This document shows, one piece after another, positions 36,084-44,782 of a DNA stretch of 64,000 bases. The first letter of the stretch is position 1; every line of letters begins with the position of its first letter. The notes under the pieces are model-generated. The model was given only the letters and a program-made list of their open reading frames with translations. It had not been told where the DNA came from and searched no databases. The DNA is from Pseudomonas cuatrocienegasensis (GTDB lineage: Bacteria; Pseudomonadota; Gammaproteobacteria; Pseudomonadales; Pseudomonadaceae), in NCBI RefSeq assembly GCF_900110925.1, contig NZ_FOFP01000006.1:174021-238020 (forward strand). Reading direction: 5' to 3'. Position numbers and translations under genes: made by a program.

Positions 36084-37202
36084 TCAGACCAGAATCATGT
36101 TGTCGCGGTGGACCAGCTCCGGCTCATCGACATAGCCCAGCAGGCGTTCGATGGCATCCGACGGCTGACCGAGGATTTTCTGCGCTTCCAGGGCGCTGTA
36201 GTTGGCCAGACCGCGCGCCACTTCCGTCCCGTCGGCCGCCACGCAGACGACCATCTCACCACGCCGGAAACTGCCTTGCAGCGCCTTGACGCCAACCGGC
36301 AGCAGGCTTTTGGTGCCCGTGCGCAGCGCCCGCACAGCACCGTCGTCGAGCACCAGGGTGCCACGGGTCTGCAGGTGGCCAGCCAGCCACTGCTTGCGCG
36401 CAGCGAGCATGCCGCGCTCGGGGGCGAGCAAAGTACCCAGCCGCTCGCCCGCCTTGAGCCGCGCCAGCACCTGTTCGATAGCGCCGCCAACAATCACCGT
36501 ATGCGCACCGGAACGGGCTGCCAGGCGCGCGGCGCGCAGCTTGGTCTGCATGCCGCCACGCCCCAGCGCACCGCCCACGCCACCGGCCACGGCGTCCAGC
36601 GCCGGGTCGTCCGCCCGCGCCTCGAAGATCAGCTCAGCAGCGGGGTTGTGCCGGGGGTCGGCGTTGTACATGCCGTCCCGGTCGGTGAGGATCACCAGCA
36701 AGTCGGCCTCGACCAGGTTGGCCACCAGCGCGGCCAGGGTGTCGTTGTCGCCAAAACGGATTTCATCGGTGACCACGGTGTCGTTCTCGTTGATCACCGG
36801 CACCACATCCAGGTCGACCAGCGTGCGCAGGGTGCTGCGCGCATTCAGGTAGCGCTTGCGGTCGGACAGGTCATCATGGGTCAGGAGGATCTGCGCGGTG
36901 CGCCGGCCATGCTCGGCGAAGCTCGACTCCCAGGCCTGGATCAACACCATCTGACCAATGGCTGCTGCCGCCTGCAATTCGTGCATGGCACTCGGGCGCG
37001 CACCCCAGCCCAACTTGCTCATACCCGCTGCCACCGCACCGGACGACACCAGCACCAGTTCGACGCCCTGCTCGCGCAGCGCCACCATTTGCTTGACCCA
37101 TACCGCCATGGCCGCGCGATCCAGACCGCGGCCGTCCGCCGTCAGCAGCGCGCTGCCAATCTTCACCACCCAGCGCTGTGCGCTCGTTACCTTGTCACGC
37201 AT
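36084..37202 (-). CDS. proB: Glutamate 5-kinase ProB
   Basis: The first enzyme of proline biosynthesis, phosphorylating L-glutamate at the gamma-carboxyl group. 372 residues: an amino-acid kinase domain (about residues 1-260; [39 protein letters not shown]) and a C-terminal PUA domain (about 280-360), as in E. coli ProB. The start [11 protein letters not shown] at 37202 matches the Pseudomonas form; the frame is open to 37238. It is 293 bases downstream of obgE, the same order as in other Pseudomonas. Feedback inhibition by proline is expected from the family. Confidence 0.95.
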   Translation of the reverse strand: MRDKVTSAQRWVVKIGSALLTADGRGLDRAAMAVWVKQMVALREQGVELVLVSSGAVAAGMSKLGWGARPSAMHELQAAAAIGQMVLIQAWESSFAEHGRRTAQILLTHDDLSDRKRYLNARSTLRTLVDLDVVPVINENDTVVTDEIRFGDNDTLAALVANLVEADLLVILTDRDGMYNADPRHNPAAELIFEARADDPALDAVAGGVGGALGRGGMQTKLRAARLAARSGAHTVIVGGAIEQVLARLKAGERLGTLLAPERGMLAARKQWLAGHLQTRGTLVLDDGAVRALRTGTKSLLPVGVKALQGSFRRGEMVVCVAADGTEVARGLANYSALEAQKILGQPSDAIERLLGYVDEPELVHRDNMILV

Positions 37203-37328
37203 GATCATCCAACCCCAGCAGCGACCTGTGATTACCAAAACCCTTGTATGCCTACAAAAACGCTATGTCCCAATAGGCTGTTGCTACCCCGAGCAGGCCA
37301 TAACGCAGCACCGGCATAAACTCAGGTG

Positions 37329-37415
37329 CAGGAGCCCCGCCTCGGGGCGAAGCGATTGCAGCCATTCAGTTACCTCGGCGTTGCCCATGGCCTTCGCCGC
37401 GGAGCGCGGCTCCCA
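37329..37415. repeat. GTGGGAGCCCCGC palindromic intergenic repeat, copy 2
   Basis: Left arm CAGGAGCCCCGCCTCGGGGC and right arm GCGGAGCGCGGCTCCCAC, with a middle homologous to the copy at 35459-35547. It lies between obgE and proB. Confidence 0.75.
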
Positions 37416-37462
37416 CAAAAGCATCCTCGCCGCGCAACACAGTACTGGAACACAGCCTACAA

Positions 37463-37484
37463 AAACGCCGCAATTAAGCGGCGT
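37463..37484 (-). terminator. Intrinsic terminator after obgE
   Basis: Arms AACGCCGC and GCGGCGTT around TTAATT (minus strand), followed by TTT, 12 bases beyond the obgE stop. This ends the rplU-rpmA-obgE unit or part of it. Confidence 0.75.
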
Positions 37485-37495
37485 TGGCGTAGTGC

Positions 37496-38752
<1,257 letters not shown>

Positions 38753-38916
38753 TCAAAACAATCAGGCTCTTGCCGGATAACCCCGCGCACCGAGCGCGGC
38801 AACCTGGGTGATCGGGCAAGAACCCCTAGAATACAGAAACAAAAAAAACGCCTGGTGCGTTTTTTAACGTCGCTTGCGACGGCCCGTAGGGTGGTCACCA
38901 TGGATGGCAGACCAAT

Positions 38917-38946
38917 AAAAAAGCCCCGTCGCAAGGACGGGGCTTT
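38917..38946 (-). terminator. Intrinsic terminator after rpmA
   Basis: On the minus strand a stem AAAGCCCCGTC with its complement around CTTGC is followed by TTTTTT. It sits 17 bases after the rpmA stop and probably reduces read-through into obgE. Confidence 0.85.
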
Positions 38947-38962
38947 CCCAGCAGTCGCGCGA

Positions 38963-39220
38963 TTAGGCCGCGACGACGCTCACGTAACGGCGGTTGAACG
39001 CGCCTTTTACTTCAAACTTGATCACGCCTTCGATTTTCGCGAAGAGGGTGTGATCTTTACCCATGCCTACGCCGTAACCGGCGTGGAACTGGGTGCCGCG
39101 CTGACGCACGATGATGTTGCCAGGAATGATTTTCTGGCCGCCATACATCTTCACGCCAAGGCGTTTGGCTTCTGAGTCGCGACCGTTGCGGGTACTACCG
39201 CCAGCTTTTTTGTGTGCCAT
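38963..39220 (-). CDS. rpmA: 50S ribosomal protein L27
   Basis: An 85-residue ribosomal protein. The start [16 protein letters not shown] is the conserved L27 N-terminal tail that reaches the peptidyl-transferase centre. [16 protein letters not shown] and [12 protein letters not shown] complete the family pattern. It follows rplU by 39 bases in the ribosomal operon. Confidence 0.97.
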   Translation of the reverse strand: MAHKKAGGSTRNGRDSEAKRLGVKMYGGQKIIPGNIIVRQRGTQFHAGYGVGMGKDHTLFAKIEGVIKFEVKGAFNRRYVSVVAA

Positions 39221-39259
39221 GAGTTCAATACTCCTATAAAGGGATCAGCGCTTAACGAA

Positions 39260-39571
39260 TTAAGCCTGAATACCGGTGATTTTGATCTCGGTGTACCACT
39301 GACGGTGGCCCTGACGCTTCATGTGGTGCTTACGACGGCGGAACTTGATGATGGTCACTTTATCGTGACGGCCTTGAGCAACAACCTCGGCCACGACTTT
39401 GGCGCCTTCAACAACCGGTGCGCCGATGGTCACATCGTCGCCGTTGCCGATCAGCAGTACACGGTCGAAAGTCACGGCTTCGCCAGTGGCGATTTCGAGT
39501 TTCTCGACCTTAAGGAATTCGCCTTCGGTGACTTTGTATTGCTTGCCACCAGTAACAATTACAGCGTACAT
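39260..39571 (-). CDS. rplU: 50S ribosomal protein L21
   Basis: A 103-residue ribosomal protein of the large subunit. [20 protein letters not shown] is the L21 start; the C-terminus has the [19 protein letters not shown] rRNA-binding stretch. The frame extends to 39655 but the ATG at 39571 with GGAGATT upstream fits the family length. Divergent from ispB, as in other gammaproteobacteria. Confidence 0.97.
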   Translation of the reverse strand: MYAVIVTGGKQYKVTEGEFLKVEKLEIATGEAVTFDRVLLIGNGDDVTIGAPVVEGAKVVAEVVAQGRHDKVTIIKFRRRKHHMKRQGHRQWYTEIKITGIQA

Positions 39572-39817
39572 GGTAAATCTCCGTTGATCCTGCTCACCCA
39601 GCGCTTTATAGGAATAAGTGTCGGCTGGCATGGCTGCTTGGGGCCGGAAGGACACCCTTGCAATTGCGTAAGGCAGGGAAATACCCAGGGGGAAGTTCAG
39701 GGTGCGCGATTGTACGCAAGCCCACTACAACGTGCAAGCGCCAAGGTGCTTCGCCTTGACAGTGCGCAGGCGGCCCACCTAGCATGCCGCGCAACCTTCG
39801 AGGAGCACGTCCCGCTG

Positions 39818-40786
39818 ATGCAACCCCAGGCTTTCTACCGCGTCGTGGCGGATGACTTCACCGCCGTCGACGGCATTATCCGTCAACAACTGGTATCGCG
39901 CGTACCGCTGGTAGAAAAGATCGGCGACTACATTATCTCGGCCGGTGGCAAACGCCTGCGTCCGCTGCTGGTGCTGCTCAGTGGCAAAGCCCTGGGCCTG
40001 GAGGGCGACAAGCTACGCCTGCTGGCGGCGACTATCGAGTTCCTGCATACCGCCACCCTGCTGCACGATGACGTGGTCGATATGTCCGACATGCGCCGCG
40101 GCCGCAGCACCGCCAACGCGCAATGGGGCAATGCACCCAGCGTGCTGGTCGGCGACTTCCTCTATTCGCGCTCGTTCGAAATGATGGTCGAGCTCGGCTC
40201 CATGCCGGTGATGAAGATCCTTTCCAAAGCCACCCGGGTGATCGCCGAAGGCGAAGTGCTGCAACTGTCCAAGGTGCGCGACGCCAGTACCACGGAGGCC
40301 ATCTACATGGAGGTGATCCGTGGCAAGACCGCCATGCTGTTCGAGGCCTCGACCCATAGCGCCGCCGCCCTGGCCGGCGCGAATACCGAACAGAGCGAAG
40401 CGCTGCGCACCTTTGGCGACCATCTGGGTGTGGCCTTCCAACTGGTTGACGACCTGCTCGATTACCGCGGCGATGCCGAGGCACTGGGCAAGAATGTCGG
40501 CGACGATCTGGCGGAAGGCAAACCTACCCTGCCGCTGATCTACACCATGCGCGAAGGCACGCCCGAGCAGGCGGCACTGGTGCGCAAGGCGATCCAGAAA
40601 GGCGGTATCGAAGACCTCGAGCAGATCCGCGAGGCCGTGGAAGCCTCCGGCGCACTCGATTACACCGCGCAGATGGCCCGCGACTATGTGGAACGCGCCA
40701 TCGCCTGCCTCGACAGCCTACCGGCCAGCGAATACCGCGACGCCCTGATCGAGCTCAGCCGCTTCGCGGTCGCCCGCACGCACTGA
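39818..40786 (+). CDS. ispB: Octaprenyl (polyprenyl) diphosphate synthase
   Basis: A trans-prenyltransferase making the ubiquinone side chain, 322 residues. Both aspartate-rich substrate motifs are present: DDVVD at 84-88 and DDLLD at 211-215. The YIISAGGKRLRPLLVLL opening is also diagnostic. The frame is open to 39212 through the ribosomal genes on the other strand, so the ATG at 39818 is used. Chain length (octa- versus nonaprenyl) cannot be read with certainty; Pseudomonas usually makes Q-9. Confidence 0.94.
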   Translation: MQPQAFYRVVADDFTAVDGIIRQQLVSRVPLVEKIGDYIISAGGKRLRPLLVLLSGKALGLEGDKLRLLAATIEFLHTATLLHDDVVDMSDMRRGRSTANAQWGNAPSVLVGDFLYSRSFEMMVELGSMPVMKILSKATRVIAEGEVLQLSKVRDASTTEAIYMEVIRGKTAMLFEASTHSAAALAGANTEQSEALRTFGDHLGVAFQLVDDLLDYRGDAEALGKNVGDDLAEGKPTLPLIYTMREGTPEQAALVRKAIQKGGIEDLEQIREAVEASGALDYTAQMARDYVERAIACLDSLPASEYRDALIELSRFAVARTH

Positions 40787-40804
40787 CACCACCCGGCAAC
40801 CCTG

Positions 40805-40832
40805 AAAGCCCGTCCTCGTGATGGGCTTTTTG
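40805..40832 (+). terminator. Intrinsic terminator after ispB
   Basis: AAAGCCC and GGGCTTT arms with an 11-base loop, then TTTGC, within 50 bases of the ispB stop. Confidence 0.75.
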
Positions 40833-40876
40833 CATTCGGCGCGACGAAAGGCAGCGATTAATTCTTGCTATAAATG

Positions 40877-40899
40877 AAATAAGAATTATTCTCATCTTA
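40877..40899 (+). promoter_or_regulatory. Strong candidate Fur box
   Basis: AAATAAGAATTATTCTCATC matches the Fur consensus well, with a symmetrical GAATTATTCTCAT core, and lies 21 bases before the next ATG. This is the best Fur box in the window. Confidence 0.8.
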
Positions 40900-40920
40900 C
40901 TACTTGAAGGGAGATGAGCC

Positions 40921-41148
40921 ATGACTTACATGATCGACGCCTGGCTGGACCGGCCACACCCGTACCTGCGCATCCTGCATCGCGACACCGGCGAGGTCTG
41001 CGCCGTGCTCGAGGAAGATGCCCTGGATGAACTACGCGACCAGGGCGACCTCGACCTGCACGAACTGGGCTCCAGCGAGCCGCTGGTGCTCAAGGAGCTG
41101 GTGCGCAACCTGTTCCTCTACTGCTATGCCCGCGCCCTGCGCCCGTAA
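40921..41148 (+). CDS. Small Fur-regulated protein of unknown function (PA4570-like)
   Basis: A 75-residue acidic, soluble-looking protein (MTYMIDAWLDRPHPYLRILH) with no known domain. GGGAGATGAG precedes the ATG. Position after ispB and the strong Fur box at 40877-40899 match PA4570 of P. aeruginosa, one of the most strongly iron-repressed small genes there. A role in iron starvation is expected, but the mechanism is unknown. It has two Cys residues (31 and 69) but no metal motif that I recognise. Confidence 0.8.
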   Translation: MTYMIDAWLDRPHPYLRILHRDTGEVCAVLEEDALDELRDQGDLDLHELGSSEPLVLKELVRNLFLYCYARALRP

Positions 41149-41151
41149 GGC

Positions 41152-41309
41152 CTGTACTGCGCGCCGGTGCGCGCAGCGCACCCTACCCACGCGTCACCCG
41201 CACTAACGGCGCCGGCCCGCCGCACAGCGAAGCAGCACATACCGTAGGGTGCGCCGTGTGTTCACCAAGGCTCGGCACGCAGAATCGGTGTGCGCGGCGC
41301 ACCTTACGT
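41152..41309. repeat. GTAGGGTGCGCC repeat cluster
   Basis: Three partial palindromes of the GTAGGGTGCGCC/GGCGCACCCTAC type lie head to head between the small iron gene and the tRNA terminator (near 41160-41187, 41243-41257 and 41288-41309). A clear copy lies at 50517-50576, and one arm (GGTGCGCGCGGCGCACCCTA) at 9281-9305. Confidence 0.65.
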
Positions 41310-41353
41310 ATATTGGAGCGCCTTACGCCGCTCGTGATGAATACGCGGCCAAT

Positions 41354-41387
41354 AAAAAACCCGCCATTTAGGCGGGTTTTTTATTTT
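41354..41387 (-). terminator. Terminator of the tRNA cluster
   Basis: Stem AACCCGCC with its complement around ATTTA, T-rich on both sides, 15 bases beyond the tRNA-Lys 3' end. On the minus strand it is followed by TTTTTTATT, so it ends the tRNA transcript. Confidence 0.85.
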
Positions 41388-41402
41388 CAAGCAAGCTTGA
41401 AA

Positions 41403-41478
41403 TGGTGGGTCGTGTAGGATTCGAACCTACGACCAATTGGTTAAAAGCCAACTGCTCTACCAACTGAGCTAACGACCC
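41403..41478 (-). tRNA. tRNA-Lys (anticodon TTT)
   Basis: 76 bases with encoded CCA. Acceptor GGGTCGT pairs with ACGACCC; the D-arm has AGCTCAGTTGGTAGAGC; the anticodon loop CTTTTAA gives TTT; the T-arm contains GGTTCGAATCC. Last of three tRNA genes in the cluster. Confidence 0.96.
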
Positions 41479-41483
41479 TAAAA

Positions 41484-41560
41484 TGGTCGGGGTAAGGGGA
41501 TTCGAACTCCTGACATCCTGCTCCCAAAGCAGGCGCGCTACCGGACTGCGCTATACCCCG
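41484..41560 (-). tRNA. tRNA-Pro (anticodon TGG)
   Basis: 77 bases with encoded CCA. Acceptor CGGGGTA pairs with TACCCCG; the anticodon stem-loop CCTGCTTTGGGAGCAGG gives TGG; the T-arm has AGTTCGAATC. It lies five bases from tRNA-Lys, so both are processed from one transcript. Confidence 0.96.
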
Positions 41561-41570
41561 ATAAGAAGTT

Positions 41571-41646
41571 TGGCTCCGCGACCAGGACTCGAACCTGGGA
41601 CCCAATGATTAACAGTCATTTGCTCTACCGACTGAGCTATCGCGGA
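41571..41646 (-). tRNA. tRNA-Asn (anticodon GTT)
   Basis: 76 bases with encoded CCA. Acceptor TCCGCGA pairs with TCGCGGA; the anticodon loop CTGTTAA gives GTT; the T-arm contains GGTTCGAGTCC. First tRNA of the cluster. Confidence 0.96.
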
Positions 41647-41774
41647 ACATCATACTTCTGCTCTTTTACAGTATCCGGCGTCGCCGTTTCCCGTATCAGA
41701 GGCGCGCCATTTTACGGTTTAAAAGCACCCTGTCAACCCCTTAAATTGCTTTTATGACAATGCTTTGCAGACTT

Positions 41775-41833
41775 AGGGTCTGTTAACCTTTCAGCCACGA
41801 GCTTCGAGCCGCGAACGAAACGCCAACAGCCCC
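41775..41833. repeat. Palindromic intergenic repeat, AGGGTCTG family, copy 2
   Basis: Starts AGGGTCTGTTAACCTTTC and closes with GCGAACGAAACGCCAACAGC. Related to 593-652 and 52342-52392. It lies upstream of the DUF1631 gene. Confidence 0.6.
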
Positions 41834-41913
41834 TTGGGTGGCCTACTATATGTCCATCGGTACAGTGATCGCCGCAGGACGTACCAACCGCCACGGCTCA
41901 GCCAGGAATATCC

Positions 41914-44271
41914 ATGAGTACTCAGGGTACGCCACCCAAACCACCCGCCACGGTTCATACGCTGGCTAGTCGCGGGATCCAGCCACGCTTTGGCGATTTG
42001 GTGCAAAGCTGCCGCAAGCTGGTGATGAACCACCTGGCCGAGCGCCTCACTCTGGTCTTCGCCCATGTCGACGACACCTTGTTCGAGTGCGCAGAAAAGG
42101 CCGAGAACAATCAGGTACAAACGCTGTTCTTCGACGCCATGCGCGACATTCGCCGGCAACGACCACAGATCGAGCGGCGCTACCACCAAACAGTCGCCCA
42201 ACAGTTCGCCGACTTTCTTGACGGCAAGCTTGCCGTCCCACCCAGCGAGGCCGTCGACGCCGAGCATCTGGCGCTGGTACAGAACGAGGATTACGAGGAA
42301 AGCCTGCAGATCACCAATATGGTCAGCCGGGTCAAGGCGCGAAGTGCACAGAGCCTGTTCGCGTTGGAGCAACGCCTGGCCCTGCTCAACAATGGTCAGA
42401 AGCTGCTTGAGGACGGCAACCCGTTCGGCCCGCAGATGATCGCCCAGGCATGTCGCGAGGCCCTGGCGCCCTGCCCCTTTACGCTACGCATCAAAGTCAT
42501 CCTCTATGCGCTGTTCGACAGCCATGTCATGCAGAGCCTGGAAGCGCTCTACGGCGCGCTGAATCAACGCCTGATCGACGCCGGCGTACTGCCCAATCTC
42601 AAATACAGCGCACCACGCAATACCAATCCAGTGCCACGCAGCACACCAGCGCCTGCCGCTCCCGTTACGGCCAGCAGCCCAGGCACATCAGCGGTCACCG
42701 GGCCGGCAGCGAGCAGTGTGCAAACCCGCGAGTCGCGTACTGGCGCACCTGGTACAACGCCGTTCGACCTCAATGGCCCGCCGCCCAGCGACCCGGACAA
42801 CCTGCTCGACGGCCTGGCTCAGTTACTTGGCGAGCATCGCCAGCGCAACCGTGACGCCCCCTTGCTCGGTGGCACCCGTAGCATCGCCAGCTTCGCCTCA
42901 CGAGATGCGACCCGCACCTACAGCGCCGCCGAACTGCTCGAAGCACTCAACCGCATGCAACGCGCGTCGGCCGATGAGCTGAGCCAGCGCCTGCACAGCC
43001 CACAGCCGGTCGAGGCGCTGAAAGCTGGCTTGCAGCACCAGCTTGACTCACACAGCAGTCAGCCAGGTCAGCAGAAACTGGCTGATCCGGAAACAGATGT
43101 CATCGACCTGGTGGGCATGCTGTTCGACTTCATACTCGACGACGACAACCTGCCGGACCCTTGCAAGACCGCCCTGTCACACTTGCACACGCCCTACCTG
43201 AAGGTGGCGCTGCAGGACAAGGCACTGTTCACCCAGCACAATCACCCCGCCCGCCGCCTGCTCAACGCCATGGCTCAGGCGGGTGTGCTCTATGGTGGTG
43301 ACGGCGACGAGCGCGGACTGCTGGCCAAGATGCAGTGGGTGGTCGAACGGGTAATCCATGGCTTTGAGGGCGACCTGCGGGTATTCGAAGAACTGCTGGA
43401 CGAGTTCAGCGAGTTCGTCGCCACCCTGCGCCACAAGGTCGAGCTGCGCGAGCGCCGTGCCGTGGAAGCAGCCAAAGGCCGCGACAAACTCCTCGGCGCG
43501 CGCCAGCAAGCGGTAGACGAGATCGTCCGTTGCCTGGGTAGCCGCCAGCTACCGAACATCATCCGTAATTTTCTCGAACTCACGTGGGCTGACGTGCTGG
43601 TCTTCGTACTGCTACGGCATGGCGATCAGGGCCCGGAATGGCAACGCGCCCGCGAGGTTGCCGAGCAACTGGCCTGGAGCGGCACACCACTGGATGCGGC
43701 CGGCAACGAGCAACTGCAACGCCTGCGCGCGCCGCTGCTGGACGATCTGCGCAAGGGCCTGGAGCTGCTCGGCGGCTATCACGACGATGGCATCCGCCGC
43801 CTGCTGCAAGACCTCGTCGCCTGCCAGTACGCGGTGCAGGCCAAACAGCCACAGGTAGCCGCCAAACTCAACCCGGCACTCCCCGAGAGCCCACTGGGCG
43901 CCATGCTCGGGGAAGATGCCAGCCTGGCGACCTTGGCGCCCCGTGCAGCCGGTCTGTCCAGCCGCGCCCAGGCACTGGCGCGCGAACTGGGGCATATCGA
44001 GTTCGGCACCTGGTTCGAGTTCGTCACGGGCGAGCAAATAAGCACGCTCAAACTGTCCTGGTTCAGCCCAACCACCCACAACTACATGTTTGTCGACCAC
44101 AGCGGTCAGCGCGTGGCGATCAAGCCCCTGACACTGCTGGCCAGCGAAATGGAGCAGGGCCTGGCGCGCATTGTGGTACGTGACCGTGGCGCGCCCATGG
44201 TCGACCGGGCGCTGAATGCCATTTACCGCGTGCTGCAGCGCGTCACCGGCCGCACGCACGAAACCCGCTAA
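41914..44271 (+). CDS. DUF1631 family protein
   Basis: A 785-residue protein assigned to the DUF1631 family of Pseudomonas and relatives; function unknown. It is soluble, largely helical, and has a Pro/Ala/Ser/Thr-rich low-complexity linker at about residues 230-300 between two conserved parts. Conserved-looking features are the N-terminal RFGDLVQSCRKLVMNHL and the C-terminal GTWFEFVTGEQISTLKLSWFSP. The ending resembles the beta-rich region that binds PilZ-type partners in some such proteins. The next gene, a PilZ protein, starts 10 bases later, so the two are coexpressed and likely act together in c-di-GMP signalling. Confidence 0.75.
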   Translation: MSTQGTPPKPPATVHTLASRGIQPRFGDLVQSCRKLVMNHLAERLTLVFAHVDDTLFECAEKAENNQVQTLFFDAMRDIRRQRPQIERRYHQTVAQQFADFLDGKLAVPPSEAVDAEHLALVQNEDYEESLQITNMVSRVKARSAQSLFALEQRLALLNNGQKLLEDGNPFGPQMIAQACREALAPCPFTLRIKVILYALFDSHVMQSLEALYGALNQRLIDAGVLPNLKYSAPRNTNPVPRSTPAPAAPVTASSPGTSAVTGPAASSVQTRESRTGAPGTTPFDLNGPPPSDPDNLLDGLAQLLGEHRQRNRDAPLLGGTRSIASFASRDATRTYSAAELLEALNRMQRASADELSQRLHSPQPVEALKAGLQHQLDSHSSQPGQQKLADPETDVIDLVGMLFDFILDDDNLPDPCKTALSHLHTPYLKVALQDKALFTQHNHPARRLLNAMAQAGVLYGGDGDERGLLAKMQWVVERVIHGFEGDLRVFEELLDEFSEFVATLRHKVELRERRAVEAAKGRDKLLGARQQAVDEIVRCLGSRQLPNIIRNFLELTWADVLVFVLLRHGDQGPEWQRAREVAEQLAWSGTPLDAAGNEQLQRLRAPLLDDLRKGLELLGGYHDDGIRRLLQDLVACQYAVQAKQPQVAAKLNPALPESPLGAMLGEDASLATLAPRAAGLSSRAQALARELGHIEFGTWFEFVTGEQISTLKLSWFSPTTHNYMFVDHSGQRVAIKPLTLLASEMEQGLARIVVRDRGAPMVDRALNAIYRVLQRVTGRTHETR

Positions 44272-44280
44272 GGAGTCGCC

Positions 44281-44613
44281 ATGGACGATCGTCGTCAGCA
44301 CAGTCGCTTCAGCACCCAGCTGCAGCTTGAAGTCTTCGAGTTGCACAGCGGTACGCGCATCGGCCGCGTGGTCGACCTTTCGGCCGACGGCTTCATGCTA
44401 TTTAGCGACACCCCGCAAACCCCAGACGCGCTGGTGGAATGCCGACTGGTTAGCGAGCAACTAATTGAGGGCATTGGCGAAGTGCGTTTCGGCGCAGACT
44501 GCCTGTGGTCACGCCCGGGCGCGGATGGTCAACACAGCTGGGCCGGTTACCACATCATCGACCTGGCCGACGATCAGGCCAACGCCCTGGCGGTTGTGCT
44601 GCAGCATCTCTGA
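44281..44613 (+). CDS. PilZ domain c-di-GMP-binding protein
   Basis: A 110-residue single PilZ domain. The c-di-GMP-binding residues are present: RxxxR as Arg5 to Arg9 (RQHSR), and DxSxxG as Asp32, Ser34 and Gly37 (DLSADG). The domain fills the chain, so it is a stand-alone receiver of c-di-GMP. It follows the DUF1631 gene by 10 bases with AAGGAG before the ATG, suggesting a shared transcript and a functional pair. Confidence 0.88.
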   Translation: MDDRRQHSRFSTQLQLEVFELHSGTRIGRVVDLSADGFMLFSDTPQTPDALVECRLVSEQLIEGIGEVRFGADCLWSRPGADGQHSWAGYHIIDLADDQANALAVVLQHL

Positions 44614-44666
44614 GCCCGAAGGTATCGCACTAGAGGCGTAACCAGCACAGCAAGCCGTCTTAAAAA

Positions 44667-44737
44667 TAGCCTGGGTTGAGCGTAGCGACACCCAGGGATA
44701 GAGTCTCCCGGGTATCGCTGCGCTCAACCCAGGCTAC
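44667..44737. repeat. TAGCCTGGGTTGAGC palindromic repeat, copy 1
   Basis: Inverted arms TAGCCTGGGTTGAGCGTAGC and GCTGCGCTCAACCCAGGCTA around a short centre, between the PilZ gene and the clpB end. A single arm recurs at 47500-47530. Confidence 0.7.
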
Positions 44738-44782
44738 CGGACTGCCGGCCCCATGGTAGGAGCATCACCGCAGGGCGCCTGC

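Noticed and set aside
35459..37415. The two GTGGGAGCCCCGC repeats as a CRISPR array or as ends of a transposon around creA-proB
   Set aside because: There are only two copies, each internally palindromic and about 1.8 kb apart, with housekeeping genes between; no spacers and no transposase.
38842..38866. A second terminator between rpmA and obgE (AACGCCTGGTGCGTTTTTT)
   Set aside because: The stem is only about five base pairs; the stronger hairpin at 38917-38946 already explains termination.
41403..41646. Integration site for a genomic island at the tRNA cluster
   Set aside because: No integrase and no direct repeat of a tRNA 3' end was seen near it; the flanks are ordinary chromosomal genes.
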